From contig JASBVS010000033.1 in the NCBI GenBank assembly GCA_029960955.1, forward strand, positions 28,426-92,425: DNA of 64,000 nucleotides, given 5' to 3'. Every line of letters starts with the position of its first letter. Within the stretch, counting starts at the first letter, position 1. The position numbers were made by a program, and so were the translations under genes. The stretch comes from Bacillota bacterium (GTDB taxonomy: Bacteria > Bacillota > Sulfobacillia > JAIMAT01). The notes beneath the pieces were generated by a model that worked only from the letters and a program-made list of their open reading frames with translations, was not told where the DNA came from and searched no databases. This document shows positions 29,418-36,835 of this stretch, in pieces.

Positions 29418-30584
29418 GTGGCGGACGGTCCCTTCGACCTGACCGCGGAGCAGCGCGCGCTGGCGGAGCTGGCGCGCCAGGTGGCGGAGGAGCGGGTGGC
29501 GCCCAGGGCGGCCGCGATCGAGGAGGAGGACCGCTTCCCCGAGGACCTCCGCCGCCTCTTCGGCGAGCTGGAGCTGATGGGGCTGGGCATCCCCGAGACC
29601 TACGGCGGCGGCGGAGCCGGCCTCCTCGCGGTCTGCCTGGTGATCGAGGAGCTGGCGCGGGTGAGCGCGGCGGCCTCGCTGATCGTGGCCGACCACGAGC
29701 TGGGGCTGCTTCCTGTGCTGCTCGGCGCGTCGGAGGAGCAGAAGCGCGCCTGGCTGCCGGAGATCGCCTCCGGCAGGCGGCTGATGGCCTTCGCCCTGAC
29801 CGAGCCGGAGGCGGGCTCGGACGCGGCGCACCTCGCCATGCGGGCGGAGCGCCGCGGCGACCGCTACGTGCTGAACGGCACCAAGCGGTTCATCACGCAC
29901 GGGAACGTGGCCGACTCGCTGACGGTCTTCGCCAGCACCGATCCGGAGAAAGGGTCGAAGGGGATCACCTGCTTCCTGGTCGACCGCGAGACGCCGGGGC
30001 TGAAGGTGACCAAGCTGGAGCGGAAGATGGGCCTCCACGGCTCGCCCACGGCCGAGCTGAGCTTCCAGGAGGTGGAGGTGCCGGTGGAGAACCGGATCGG
30101 CGAGGAAGGGCAGGGCTTCCGCATCGCCATGGCCACCCTCGACCACAGCCGCCCCGGCATCGCCGCCCAGGCGCTGGGCATCGCGCAGGGCGCGCTCGAC
30201 CAGGCCGTCGCCTACGCCAGGCAGCGCCGCCAGTTCGGGCGTCCCATCGGCGACTTCCAGGCGATCCAGTTCATGATCGCCGACATGGCCATCGGCGTGG
30301 AGTCGGCGCGCTACCTGACCTACAAGGCGGCGACGGTGGTGGAGGAAGCCGACGCCGGCCGTGCCGACTGGCAGCTGGCCAACCGCTTCTCCTCCATGGC
30401 GAAGACCTACGCGTCCGACGTCGCCATGCGCGTCACCACCGACGCCGTGCAGATCTTCGGCGGGTACGGCTACGTCGCCGACTATCCCGTGGAGCGGATG
30501 ATGCGGGACGCCAAGATCACCCAGATCTACGAGGGCACCAACCAGATCCAGCGCCTGGTGATCGCGCGCAGCTACCTGGGCTGA
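29418..30584 (+). CDS. Acyl-CoA dehydrogenase
   Basis: A 388-residue acyl-CoA dehydrogenase. Signatures: FALTEPEAGSDAAHL, GTKRFITHGNVAD, the second family pattern RRQFGRPIGDFQAIQFMIADM, GGYGYVADYPVERMMRDAKI, and the catalytic-base region QIYEGTNQIQRLVIAR, where E in YEGT matches short/medium-chain enzymes. GTG 29418 has GGGAGG 9 bases upstream. It would reduce ETF encoded just upstream. Chain length is not decidable by eye. The 3' end overlaps the convergent LexA-like gene by 13 bases. Confidence 0.95.
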   Translation: MADGPFDLTAEQRALAELARQVAEERVAPRAAAIEEEDRFPEDLRRLFGELELMGLGIPETYGGGGAGLLAVCLVIEELARVSAAASLIVADHELGLLPVLLGASEEQKRAWLPEIASGRRLMAFALTEPEAGSDAAHLAMRAERRGDRYVLNGTKRFITHGNVADSLTVFASTDPEKGSKGITCFLVDRETPGLKVTKLERKMGLHGSPTAELSFQEVEVPVENRIGEEGQGFRIAMATLDHSRPGIAAQALGIAQGALDQAVAYARQRRQFGRPIGDFQAIQFMIADMAIGVESARYLTYKAATVVEEADAGRADWQLANRFSSMAKTYASDVAMRVTTDAVQIFGGYGYVADYPVERMMRDAKITQIYEGTNQIQRLVIARSYLG

Positions 30585-31279
30585 GCCGGCGGCCGGCCGG
30601 CCTCGAGCCGGTGGAGGACAGCCAGGACGCGCCCCACCGGGCGCGCCTCGCGGCTGACCAGCGGCTGGACGGCGGGGTTGGCGGGCTGGAGGCGGACCGC
30701 CTCCCCGTCAGGAAGCAGGCGCCGGACCACCGGCTCGTCGCCGACCAGCGCCACCACCAGCTCGCCCGGCAGCGCCGCCTCGGCCGGCGCGCAGAGGACG
30801 AGGTCGCCCTCCTCGATGCCGGCGCCCTGCATGGCCGAGCCCTGGACCCGCAGCGCGTAGCTCGCCCCGCCGCCGGGCGCCTCGGCCGGCAGGACCAGCC
30901 AGGCGACGAGCCCGGGCGGTGCCTGGCCGGCCTCCTGGCCGGGTACCGGGGAGGGGGCGCCTGCGCCGGGAGGCTCCGGCGGCCGCCGGAGGAGGGGAAT
31001 GCGGCGGAGGCCCGGTCCGGGCTCGGCCGGCGCGGCGGCCGGCAGGGCGAGGAGCCCGAGCGCGCGGGGGCGCGAGCCTTCCTGGCGGAGGAAGCCCTTG
31101 CGGACGAGCTGGCGCAGGTAGGCGTGGACGGTGGAGCTGGAGCGGAGGCCGACGCGCGCCCCGATCTCCCGGACGGACGGCGGATAGCCGCGCTCGCGGA
31201 TGAAGGCGTCGATGCACTCCAGCACCTCGCGTTCGCGGGGCGTCAGCGAGGCTGTCGGCTCCAACGCGCCCTCCCCCAT
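30572..31279 (-). CDS. LexA-like repressor lacking the Ser-Lys autoproteolysis dyad
   Basis: A 235-residue protein with the LexA layout. The N-terminal winged HTH is SLTPREREVLECIDAFIRERGYPPSVREIG with SSSTVHAYLRQLVRKGFL, clearly LexA. The C-terminal S24-like fold reads YALRVQGSAMQGAGIEEGDL and LVVALVGDEPVVRRLLP. Aligned to VxGxSM and VTVKRL of LexA, the catalytic Ser is Ala149 and the Lys is Arg186, with the usual 37-residue spacing. The Ala-Gly cleavage segment is replaced by a Pro-rich linker. Self-cleavage is therefore doubtful. ATG 31312 is an alternative start; neither has a clear SD. Confidence 0.82.
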   Translation of the reverse strand: MGEGALEPTASLTPREREVLECIDAFIRERGYPPSVREIGARVGLRSSSTVHAYLRQLVRKGFLRQEGSRPRALGLLALPAAAPAEPGPGLRRIPLLRRPPEPPGAGAPSPVPGQEAGQAPPGLVAWLVLPAEAPGGGASYALRVQGSAMQGAGIEEGDLVLCAPAEAALPGELVVALVGDEPVVRRLLPDGEAVRLQPANPAVQPLVSREARPVGRVLAVLHRLEAGRPPAQPR

Positions 31280-31309
31280 GGCGGCCGCGGTGCTGCGGCT
31301 TGCCGGCTG

Positions 31310-31321
31310 CATGCTAGCATG
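31310..31321. promoter_or_regulatory. 12-bp palindrome between the lexA-like gene and coaB
   Basis: CATGCTAGCATG is perfectly self-complementary and lies in the 102-bp divergent space, overlapping the alternative ATG of the lexA-like gene. It is unlike the Gram-positive LexA box (CGAACnnnnGTTCG type). It is a candidate autoregulatory operator for this altered regulator. Confidence 0.35.
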
Positions 31322-31381
31322 GGGGTCGGGACGGGTCAAACAGGTGTTCCCCCCGACGCCCGGTCCCGGAGGAGGCAGAGC

Positions 31382-32089
31382 GTGCGCCCGCCACACCTGG
31401 TGGTCACCGGAGGACCGACGGAGGCGCCCCTCGACGAGGTCCGCTTCCTGTCCAACCGCTCGTCCGGGCGGACGGCCGCCGCCATCGCCCGGCAGGCGCT
31501 GGCGCGCGGCTGGGACGTCACCTTCGTCCACGGGCCCGGCAGCGCGCTGCCGGAGGGAGGGGAGGGGTGGCTCCGCCTGGTGGCGGTGCGCACCGTGGCG
31601 GATCTGGCCGCCGCCCTGGAGCGGCTTCTGCGCGACTCCCGGCACCCCGTCGACGCGCTGGTCCACGCCATGGCCGTGCTGGACTTCGAGCCCGAGCGGA
31701 GCGAGCCGGGGAAGGTCTCGTCGCGGGAGGAGTGGTGGGTCCGCCTGGTGCCGACGCCGAAGGTGGTCGAGCGGGTGCGCCGTTGGGCGCCGGGCGTCTT
31801 CCTGGTCGCCTTCAAGCTGGAGGCGACGGAGGAGCCGGAGCGGCTGGCCGAGGCGGCGCGGGCGGCGGCAGAGCGCAGCGGGGCCGACCTGGTGGTGGCC
31901 AACAGCCTGCGCGAGGTGGGGCCCGAGCGGCACGTGACCTACGTCGTCGATCCGCGGGGCGGCGAGGCGCGGCGGTGCGGGAGCAACGAGGAGCTGGCGA
32001 CCCTCCTCCTCGACCGGATCGCGGCGCACCTCTCGCAGCCCCAGGCGCCGGCGGGAGGGCGGAGGAGCCCGGGAGGAGGGGCGGCGTGA
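31382..32089 (+). CDS. coaB: Phosphopantothenate-cysteine ligase, stand-alone CoaB
   Basis: CoaB joins cysteine to 4'-phosphopantothenate in CoA synthesis; 235 residues. LVVTGGPTEAPLDEVRFLSN and RSSGRTAAAIARQAL match the stand-alone CoaB type known from streptococci and enterococci rather than the C-terminal half of CoaBC. Further motifs are VHAMAVLDFEPE, GVFLVAFKLEAT and ADLVVANSL. GTG 31382 has GGAGGAGG 6 bases upstream. It overlaps coaC (GTGA). Gene order is coaB then coaC, opposite to the domain order of fused CoaBC. Confidence 0.88.
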   Translation: MRPPHLVVTGGPTEAPLDEVRFLSNRSSGRTAAAIARQALARGWDVTFVHGPGSALPEGGEGWLRLVAVRTVADLAAALERLLRDSRHPVDALVHAMAVLDFEPERSEPGKVSSREEWWVRLVPTPKVVERVRRWAPGVFLVAFKLEATEEPERLAEAARAAAERSGADLVVANSLREVGPERHVTYVVDPRGGEARRCGSNEELATLLLDRIAAHLSQPQAPAGGRRSPGGGAA

Positions 32090-32667
32090 GCGGCGGCGCG
32101 GCGGGAGGCTCGCCCCGCCTGGCCGGGCGGCGGGTGCTGCTGGGCGTGACGGGCGGCATCGCCGCCTACAAGACGCCCACGCTGGTGCGGCGCCTGCGCG
32201 AGGAAGGGGCGGAGGTGGAGGTGATCCTCACCCGGGGCGCGGCGGAGTTCGTCACGCCGCTGGCGCTGGAGACCGTGGCGGGGCGACCGGTCCGCCAGGC
32301 GCTCCTCGGGCCGGGGCGGGAGCCGGCGCTGGAGCACCTGCGCCTCGCGCGGTGGGCGGAGCTGGTGCTGGTGGCGCCGGCGACGGCGCACTTCCTGGCC
32401 AAGGCCGCCGCCGGCCTGGCGGACGACCTCCTGGACACGGTGCTCCTGGCGGCCTTTCCCGCGGCGCCGCTCCTGGTGGCGCCGGCGATGAACAGCCGCA
32501 TGTGGAGCCACCCGATCACCCGGCGGAACGTGGCGCTCCTGCGCGAGCTGGGCGTCCGCTTCGTGGGGCCCGAGACGGGGAGGCTGGCCGAGGAGGAGAG
32601 CGGCGTCGGCCGGATGAGCGAACCCGAGCGGATCGTGGAGGAGGTCGTCCGGCTCCTCGCCGGCTAG
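32086..32667 (+). CDS. coaC: Phosphopantothenoylcysteine decarboxylase, stand-alone CoaC
   Basis: CoaC, the FMN-dependent decarboxylase giving 4'-phosphopantetheine; 193 residues. N-terminal VLLGVTGGIAAYKTPTLVRRL, the catalytic-His helix EHLRLARWAELVLVAPATAHF, and the PAMNSRMW substrate clamp (family PxMNxxMW) are intact. GTG start overlaps the coaB stop. Together the two genes replace the usual bifunctional CoaBC. Confidence 0.92.
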   Translation: MSGGAAGGSPRLAGRRVLLGVTGGIAAYKTPTLVRRLREEGAEVEVILTRGAAEFVTPLALETVAGRPVRQALLGPGREPALEHLRLARWAELVLVAPATAHFLAKAAAGLADDLLDTVLLAAFPAAPLLVAPAMNSRMWSHPITRRNVALLRELGVRFVGPETGRLAEEESGVGRMSEPERIVEEVVRLLAG

Positions 32668-32881
32668 CCTCCCTGCGGATGCGACCCGACGGCCCGCGCT
32701 CCGGCTCGGGTCCCTGCGCGCAATCCCCTTCCCGGTGACGAAAGATCGCCCGAGGTGGCAATTCCTCGCCCTACCGTCCGGGGCTAGGTTGGCCCTGGAA
32801 GCGGTCCCGGTCGCCCCGGGGGAGGGAGCCGGACCGCTGCGCCCGGCGCGGCGGCCGGGTGCGGAGAAGGAGGCGAGGTCG

Positions 32882-33112
32882 ATGGATCGCGTGCTCTTCG
32901 ACGCGGCGCGTTGCAAGGGCTGCGGCCTCTGCGTGAGCGCCTGTCCGGAGGGCGCCCTGGCCCAGCGCGAGGAAGCCAACCGCATGGGCTACCATCCCGC
33001 CTATCTGGCCGAGCCCGCCAAGTGCGTCAGCTGCGGGCTCTGCGCCGTCATCTGTCCCGACCTGGTGATCCGCGTCTACCGGCCGGTCGCCGCGGCGGTG
33101 CCGGCCCGATGA
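32882..33112 (+). CDS. korD: 2[4Fe-4S] ferredoxin, delta subunit of 2-oxoacid oxidoreductase
   Basis: A 76-residue ferredoxin with two CxxCxxCxxxC clusters (CKGCGLCVSACPEGAL and CVSCGLCAVICPDLVI). ATG 32882 is the start; the longer track ORF runs into non-coding sequence. It is the first gene of a four-gene set with alpha, beta and gamma subunits and is the electron-carrying delta subunit. The 214-bp gap before it (32668-32881) shows no gene, and I could not pick a convincing promoter in it. Confidence 0.9.
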   Translation: MDRVLFDAARCKGCGLCVSACPEGALAQREEANRMGYHPAYLAEPAKCVSCGLCAVICPDLVIRVYRPVAAAVPAR

Positions 33113-33167
33113 GGCGCCGCGAGGCGCTCCCGTCGCCTCGCGCCGGAGACAGGGGGGAGGAAGCGCC

Positions 33168-34262
33168 GTGGGCGAGCGCGAGTTGATGAAGGGCAACGAG
33201 GCGATGGCCGAGGCGGCCATCCGCGCCGGCTGCCGCTACTTCTTCGGCTACCCGATCACGCCGCAGAGCGAGCTCCTGGAGTACATGGCCCGGCACCTGG
33301 CCGGGCGCGGAGGGGTCTTCCTTCAGGCCGAGAGCGAGGTCTCGGCCATCAATATGGTCTACGGCGCCGCCGGGGCGGGCGCTCGCGTGATGACGGCCAC
33401 CTCCAGCCCCGGCTTCTCGCTGATGCAGGAGGGGCTCTCCTACATGGCGGGCGCCGAGCTTCCGGCCGTCGTCGTCAACGTGGTGCGCGGCGGGCCCGGC
33501 CTGGGCGGCCTGCAGCCGGCCCAGTCCGACTACTTCCAGGCGACCAAGGGCGGCGGGCACGGCGACTACCGCCTGATCGTGCTGGCGCCCTCCAGCCCCC
33601 AGGAGGCGGCCGACCTGGTCTACGAGGCCTTCGACGTCGCGGACCGCTACCGGAACGTGGTCCTCATCCTGGCCGACAGCATCCTCGCCCAGGCGATGGA
33701 GCCGGTCGAGCTGCCGCCCGCCCGCGACCCGGCGAGCCTGCCGGCCAAGCCCTGGGCGACGGTGGGCCGGGGCGAGCGAGCCGAGCCCAACCTGGTCAAC
33801 TCGCTCTACCTGGCCGCGGAGGACCTCTGGGCGCTCAACCAGCGGCTGCAGGCCAAGTACCGCCGCATCGAGGCGGAGGAGACGCGCTGGGCGGAGGAGT
33901 GGACGGAGGAGGCCGACTGGCTGGTGGTGGCCTACGGCAGCATGGCCCGCATCGCCCTGGCGGCCATCCGCCAGCTGCGGCGCGAGGAAGGCCTGCGCGT
34001 CGGCCTCTTCCGCCCGATCAGCCTCTGGCCCTTCCCTTCGCGGGCGCTGGCCCGCCGGGCGGCGGGGACGCGGGGCGTCCTGACCATGGAGATGAGCACC
34101 GGCCAGATGGTGGAGGACGTCCGGCTGGCCGTCGAGGGGGCCGTGCCGGTCCGCTTCTTCGGCAAGACCGGCGGCGTCGTCCCCGAGGTGGAGGAAGCGG
34201 TCGAGGCGATCCGCCGGATGGTGGCGGAGACGGAGCCGCGCCATGCGCACCCGGTCCGCTGA
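33168..34262 (+). CDS. korA: 2-oxoacid:ferredoxin oxidoreductase alpha subunit
   Basis: A 364-residue alpha subunit (KorA/VorB type). Features are GNEAMAEAAIRAGCRYFFGYPITPQSELLE (pyrimidine-binding domain), the AESEVSAINMVYGAAGAGAR region and TSSPGFSLMQEGLSYMAGAELP. It oxidises a 2-oxoacid with CoA and reduces ferredoxin in complex with the beta, gamma and delta subunits. 2-Oxoglutarate is the usual substrate for this arrangement, but branched 2-oxoacids are possible. GTG start after AGGGGGGAGG. Confidence 0.92.
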   Translation: MGERELMKGNEAMAEAAIRAGCRYFFGYPITPQSELLEYMARHLAGRGGVFLQAESEVSAINMVYGAAGAGARVMTATSSPGFSLMQEGLSYMAGAELPAVVVNVVRGGPGLGGLQPAQSDYFQATKGGGHGDYRLIVLAPSSPQEAADLVYEAFDVADRYRNVVLILADSILAQAMEPVELPPARDPASLPAKPWATVGRGERAEPNLVNSLYLAAEDLWALNQRLQAKYRRIEAEETRWAEEWTEEADWLVVAYGSMARIALAAIRQLRREEGLRVGLFRPISLWPFPSRALARRAAGTRGVLTMEMSTGQMVEDVRLAVEGAVPVRFFGKTGGVVPEVEEAVEAIRRMVAETEPRHAHPVR

Positions 34263-34290
34263 TGCGGAGGCGGGGAAGGAGGAAGCGAGC

Positions 34291-35052
34291 ATGAGCGTCA
34301 CCCTGCGCCCGGTCTTCGAGCCGACGCGCGGCCTGCGCTCCGACCGGGTCACCCACTACTGCCCGGGCTGCACCCACGGCGTGGCGCACCGGCTGGTGGC
34401 CGAGGTGCTGGAGGAGCTGGGGGTGCTGGAGCGGACGGTGGGCGTCGCCTCGGTCGGCTGCTCCGTCCTGGCTTACAATTACTTCCTGGTCGACATGCAG
34501 GAGGCGGCGCACGGCCGCGCGCCGGCTGTGGCGACGGGCATCAAGCGCGTCCTGCCCGACCGCGTCGTCTTCGCCTACCAGGGCGACGGCGACCTGGCGG
34601 CCATCGGCATGGCCGAGATCGTCCACGCCGCCGCCCGGGGCGAGAACATCACGGTCATCTTCATCAACAACGCCAACTACGGCATGACCAGCGGCCAGAT
34701 GGCGCCGACCACGCTGGTCGGCCAGCGGACGACGACCACGCCGCTCGGCCGCGATCCGGCCCAGGCGGGCTACCCGATCCGCGTGGCCGAGCTGCTCGAC
34801 ACGCTGGACGGCCCGGCCTACATCGCCCGCGGCTCGCTCCACGACACGGCGCACGTCCTGCAGGCCAAGCGCTACATCCGCAAGGCCTTCCAGGCGCAGC
34901 TGGAGGGGCGCGGCTTCAGCCTGGTCGAGCTGCTCTCCAGCTGCCCGACCAACTGGGGGCTGGAGCCGGTCGAAGCGCTGGACTTCATCCGCGAGCGGCT
35001 GGTTCCGCACTACCCGCTGGGCGAGCTGCGCAAGCCGGAGGGGGTGCGCTGA
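34291..35052 (+). CDS. korB: 2-oxoacid:ferredoxin oxidoreductase beta subunit (TPP-binding)
   Basis: A 253-residue beta subunit. HYCPGCTHGVAHRLVAEVLEE opens the protein. The thiamine diphosphate motif is GDGDLAAIGMAEIVHAAARG through NNANYGMTSGQMAPTT. The start is ATG 34291, with GGAAGGAGGAAGCG upstream; the track start at 34243 is too early. It is tightly spaced between korA and korC. Confidence 0.94.
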   Translation: MSVTLRPVFEPTRGLRSDRVTHYCPGCTHGVAHRLVAEVLEELGVLERTVGVASVGCSVLAYNYFLVDMQEAAHGRAPAVATGIKRVLPDRVVFAYQGDGDLAAIGMAEIVHAAARGENITVIFINNANYGMTSGQMAPTTLVGQRTTTTPLGRDPAQAGYPIRVAELLDTLDGPAYIARGSLHDTAHVLQAKRYIRKAFQAQLEGRGFSLVELLSSCPTNWGLEPVEALDFIRERLVPHYPLGELRKPEGVR

Positions 35053-35053
35053 A

Positions 35054-35599
35054 ATGGAGCGGACGCTGATCGTCGCAGGCTTCGGCGGGCAGGGGGTGCT
35101 CAGCCTGGGCATGGTCATCGCCCGGGCCGGCATGAGCGAGGGCTACGAGGTCTCCTGGCTTCCTTCGTACGGGCCGGAGCAGCGGGGCGGCACGGCCAAC
35201 TGCCACGTCATCCTCTCCGACGAGCCCGTGGCCTGCCCGCTGGTCGGCCACCCCCAGACGCTGATCGCCTTCAACCTGCCCTCGCTGGAGAAGTTCGCGC
35301 AGCGCGTCGTCCCCGGCGGGGAGATCCTGGTGGAGAGCGGGCTGGAGGCGGCGGTGACGAGGGAGGACGTCCGTCTCTACGCCCTTCCCGCGCTGGAGGA
35401 AGCCAACCGGTTCGGCGACACCCGCGTCGCCAACATGGTGATGCTGGGCGCCTGGCTCGAGCTCCACCCGATCCTGGGCGACGAGGCCATCGAGGACGCC
35501 CTGCGCCGGGTCATCTCCAAGCGCCACCACGACCTGCTGCCGCTGGACCTGGAGGCCATCCGCGCCGGGCGGCGGCTCATGGCCATGGCCCGGGCCTGA
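35054..35599 (+). CDS. korC: 2-oxoacid:ferredoxin oxidoreductase gamma subunit
   Basis: A 181-residue gamma subunit. It begins with LIVAGFGGQGVLSLGMVIARAG and contains WLPSYGPEQRGGTANCHVILS and NMVMLGAWLEL, typical of the CoA-binding gamma domain. It starts one base after the korB stop. This completes a korDABC operon, which a GC-rich stem-loop follows. Confidence 0.94.
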   Translation: MERTLIVAGFGGQGVLSLGMVIARAGMSEGYEVSWLPSYGPEQRGGTANCHVILSDEPVACPLVGHPQTLIAFNLPSLEKFAQRVVPGGEILVESGLEAAVTREDVRLYALPALEEANRFGDTRVANMVMLGAWLELHPILGDEAIEDALRRVISKRHHDLLPLDLEAIRAGRRLMAMARA

Positions 35600-35613
35600 G
35601 AGAGGCCGCGCCC

Positions 35614-35644
35614 GCGGCGGGCGTCGCGGTCCGGCGCCCGCCGC
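35614..35644 (+). terminator. Hairpin after korC
   Basis: GCGGCGGGCG (35614-35623) pairs perfectly with CGCCCGCCGC (35635-35644) over an 11-base loop, 15 bases after the korC stop. There is no T-run. It is the plausible 3' end of the korDABC transcript. Confidence 0.45.
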
Positions 35645-35693
35645 CTCGCCCTCTGCAACTCGCCTCCGGCCCCGGGGCAGACTGGAGGGCGGG

Positions 35694-36158
35694 GTGAGGG
35701 CCAGGGTGAGCCTCGGGCCGGATGCGGGCCCGCTCCGCCTGGAGCTGGTGGACGACCGGAGCGGCTGGCTGGAGTGGGAGGGCGGCAGGCTGGAGTGCCG
35801 TCTGGAGGAGGGCGAGGTACGGGTGCGCCTGCCCTTCCGGGTGGACCGCCCGCTCCTCGCCCGGCTTCTCTCGGAGCGCGGCTTCGCCGTGGAGCTGGAA
35901 CGGCAGGGCAGTGATACCCAGGCCTGGGGGCTCCAGTTCGACGTCGACGGTTACTACCCGTACAGGGTATCACCCGCCCGCGACGAGCCGGGCACCACCT
36001 GGCTCAGCTTCCCGCCGCCCGACTTCCGCCAGGGCGACCGGCTCCTGGGCAGCACCGAGCTTCCCGGAGACGGCTACGAGCCGATCCTCGGGCCGGGGGC
36101 GGCCGCCGAGGCGGCGCGCTGGCTGCCGATCCTGCTGGAGGCGCGGCACCCGTATTGA
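35694..36158 (+). CDS. Hypothetical protein, 154 aa
   Basis: I do not recognise this protein. GC-rich third codon positions, a GTG start with GGAGG 6 bases upstream and an open frame across most of the gap support it over the overlapping 35722 frame. The sequence looks beta-rich (LRLELVDDRSGWLEWEGGRLECRLEEGEVRVRL) with an aromatic patch FDVDGYYPYR and no signal peptide or membrane helix. A perfect 9-bp inverted repeat (GTGATACCC/GGGTATCAC) lies inside it. It stands alone between the kor operon and a minus-strand pair. Confidence 0.6.
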   Translation: MRARVSLGPDAGPLRLELVDDRSGWLEWEGGRLECRLEEGEVRVRLPFRVDRPLLARLLSERGFAVELERQGSDTQAWGLQFDVDGYYPYRVSPARDEPGTTWLSFPPPDFRQGDRLLGSTELPGDGYEPILGPGAAAEAARWLPILLEARHPY

Positions 36159-36183
36159 GGGGACGACCCGTGTTGAGGGGACG
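36148..36183 (+). repeat. 18-bp tandem direct repeat
   Basis: Two copies of acccgtRttgaggggacg (36148-36165 and 36166-36183) differ at one base. The first copy spans the stop codon of the preceding gene. A moderately AT-rich stretch ending in a strong SD and ATG (AAGGAGCATTATG, ATG at 36234) follows. The non-coding interval 36159-36298 otherwise shows nothing. Confidence 0.7.
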
Positions 36184-36298
36184 ATCTCGGGCGGCTGGCC
36201 GGGCGGGCCTCTTCACTTCCTATAAGGAGCATTATGTCAACTTACAATGGACGCACCCGGCACGGGGCGCCTCCCCCGCCCGGGGCGCGCCGCGGGAG

Positions 36299-36835
36299 TC
36301 AGCGGCTCGGGTCTGCGCCGGAGCCCGCCTGGCGGCGCGCCAGCCTCGCCTCGTGGCGGGCGGCGCCCGCGGCGAAGCGGCGGCGGTCCTCGTCGGTCGG
36401 GAGCTCGAGCGGCGGCACGGGCGCCGGCCGGCGGCTCTCGTCCAGCGCCACGTAGGTCAGGAAGGCCGTGGTCGTCAGCAGGCGCTGGCCGGTCAGCAGG
36501 TTCTCCGCCCAGACGGTCACCTCGACCTCCATGGACGTCCGGCCGACCCAGTTGAGGCGCGCCTCCAGGACCACCGCCTGGCCGACTGGAAGAGGCTGGT
36601 GGAAGACGACCTCGTCCATGCTGACGGTGACCACGGGCCGGTGGGCGTGGCGCATGGCGCAGATGCCGCCCACCTCGTCCATCAGGTAGAGGAGGCGGCC
36701 GCCGTGCATCATGCCCAGCGGGTTGGCGTCCGACGGCTCCACCATCAGCACCAGCTGGGCGAGCGAGGCCTCGGGCGGGCGCGGCCGGCCCGGCTCCCAG
36801 AAGGCGCTCGCGGGAGCGTTCTCAGGCGGGTTCAC
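36299..36835 (-). CDS. Acyl-CoA thioesterase (hotdog fold)
   Basis: A 178-residue hotdog thioesterase of the YciA/BACH type. MVEPSDANPLGMMHGGRLLYLMDEVGGICAMRHA holds the conserved HGG and the catalytic Asp region, followed by VTVSMDEVVFHQPLPVGQAV. Such enzymes hydrolyse a range of acyl-CoAs in the cytosol. GTG 36835 has AAGGAGG 7 bases upstream. It overlaps the end of the RluA-family gene by 14 bases, so the two are cotranscribed. Confidence 0.9.
   Translation of the reverse strand: MNPPENAPASAFWEPGRPRPPEASLAQLVLMVEPSDANPLGMMHGGRLLYLMDEVGGICAMRHAHRPVVTVSMDEVVFHQPLPVGQAVVLEARLNWVGRTSMEVEVTVWAENLLTGQRLLTTTAFLTYVALDESRRPAPVPPLELPTDEDRRRFAAGAARHEARLARRQAGSGADPSR

Noticed and set aside
32735-32881. 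N-terminal extension of the ferredoxin subunit
   Set aside because: The 49 extra residues are low-complexity Arg/Pro/Ala-rich and unlike any KorD N-terminus; ATG 32882 matches the family start.
35722-36225. 167-aa plus-strand ORF overlapping the 154-aa unknown gene
   Set aside because: Arg/Ser/Pro-rich shadow translation without its own SD; the 35694 frame has the better start and third-position GC.
36234-36455. 73-aa plus-strand ORF with a strong SD
   Set aside because: Apart from its start signal it is antisense to the thioesterase and has shadow-like Arg/Ser/Ala composition. Noted as a finding, not annotated as a gene.
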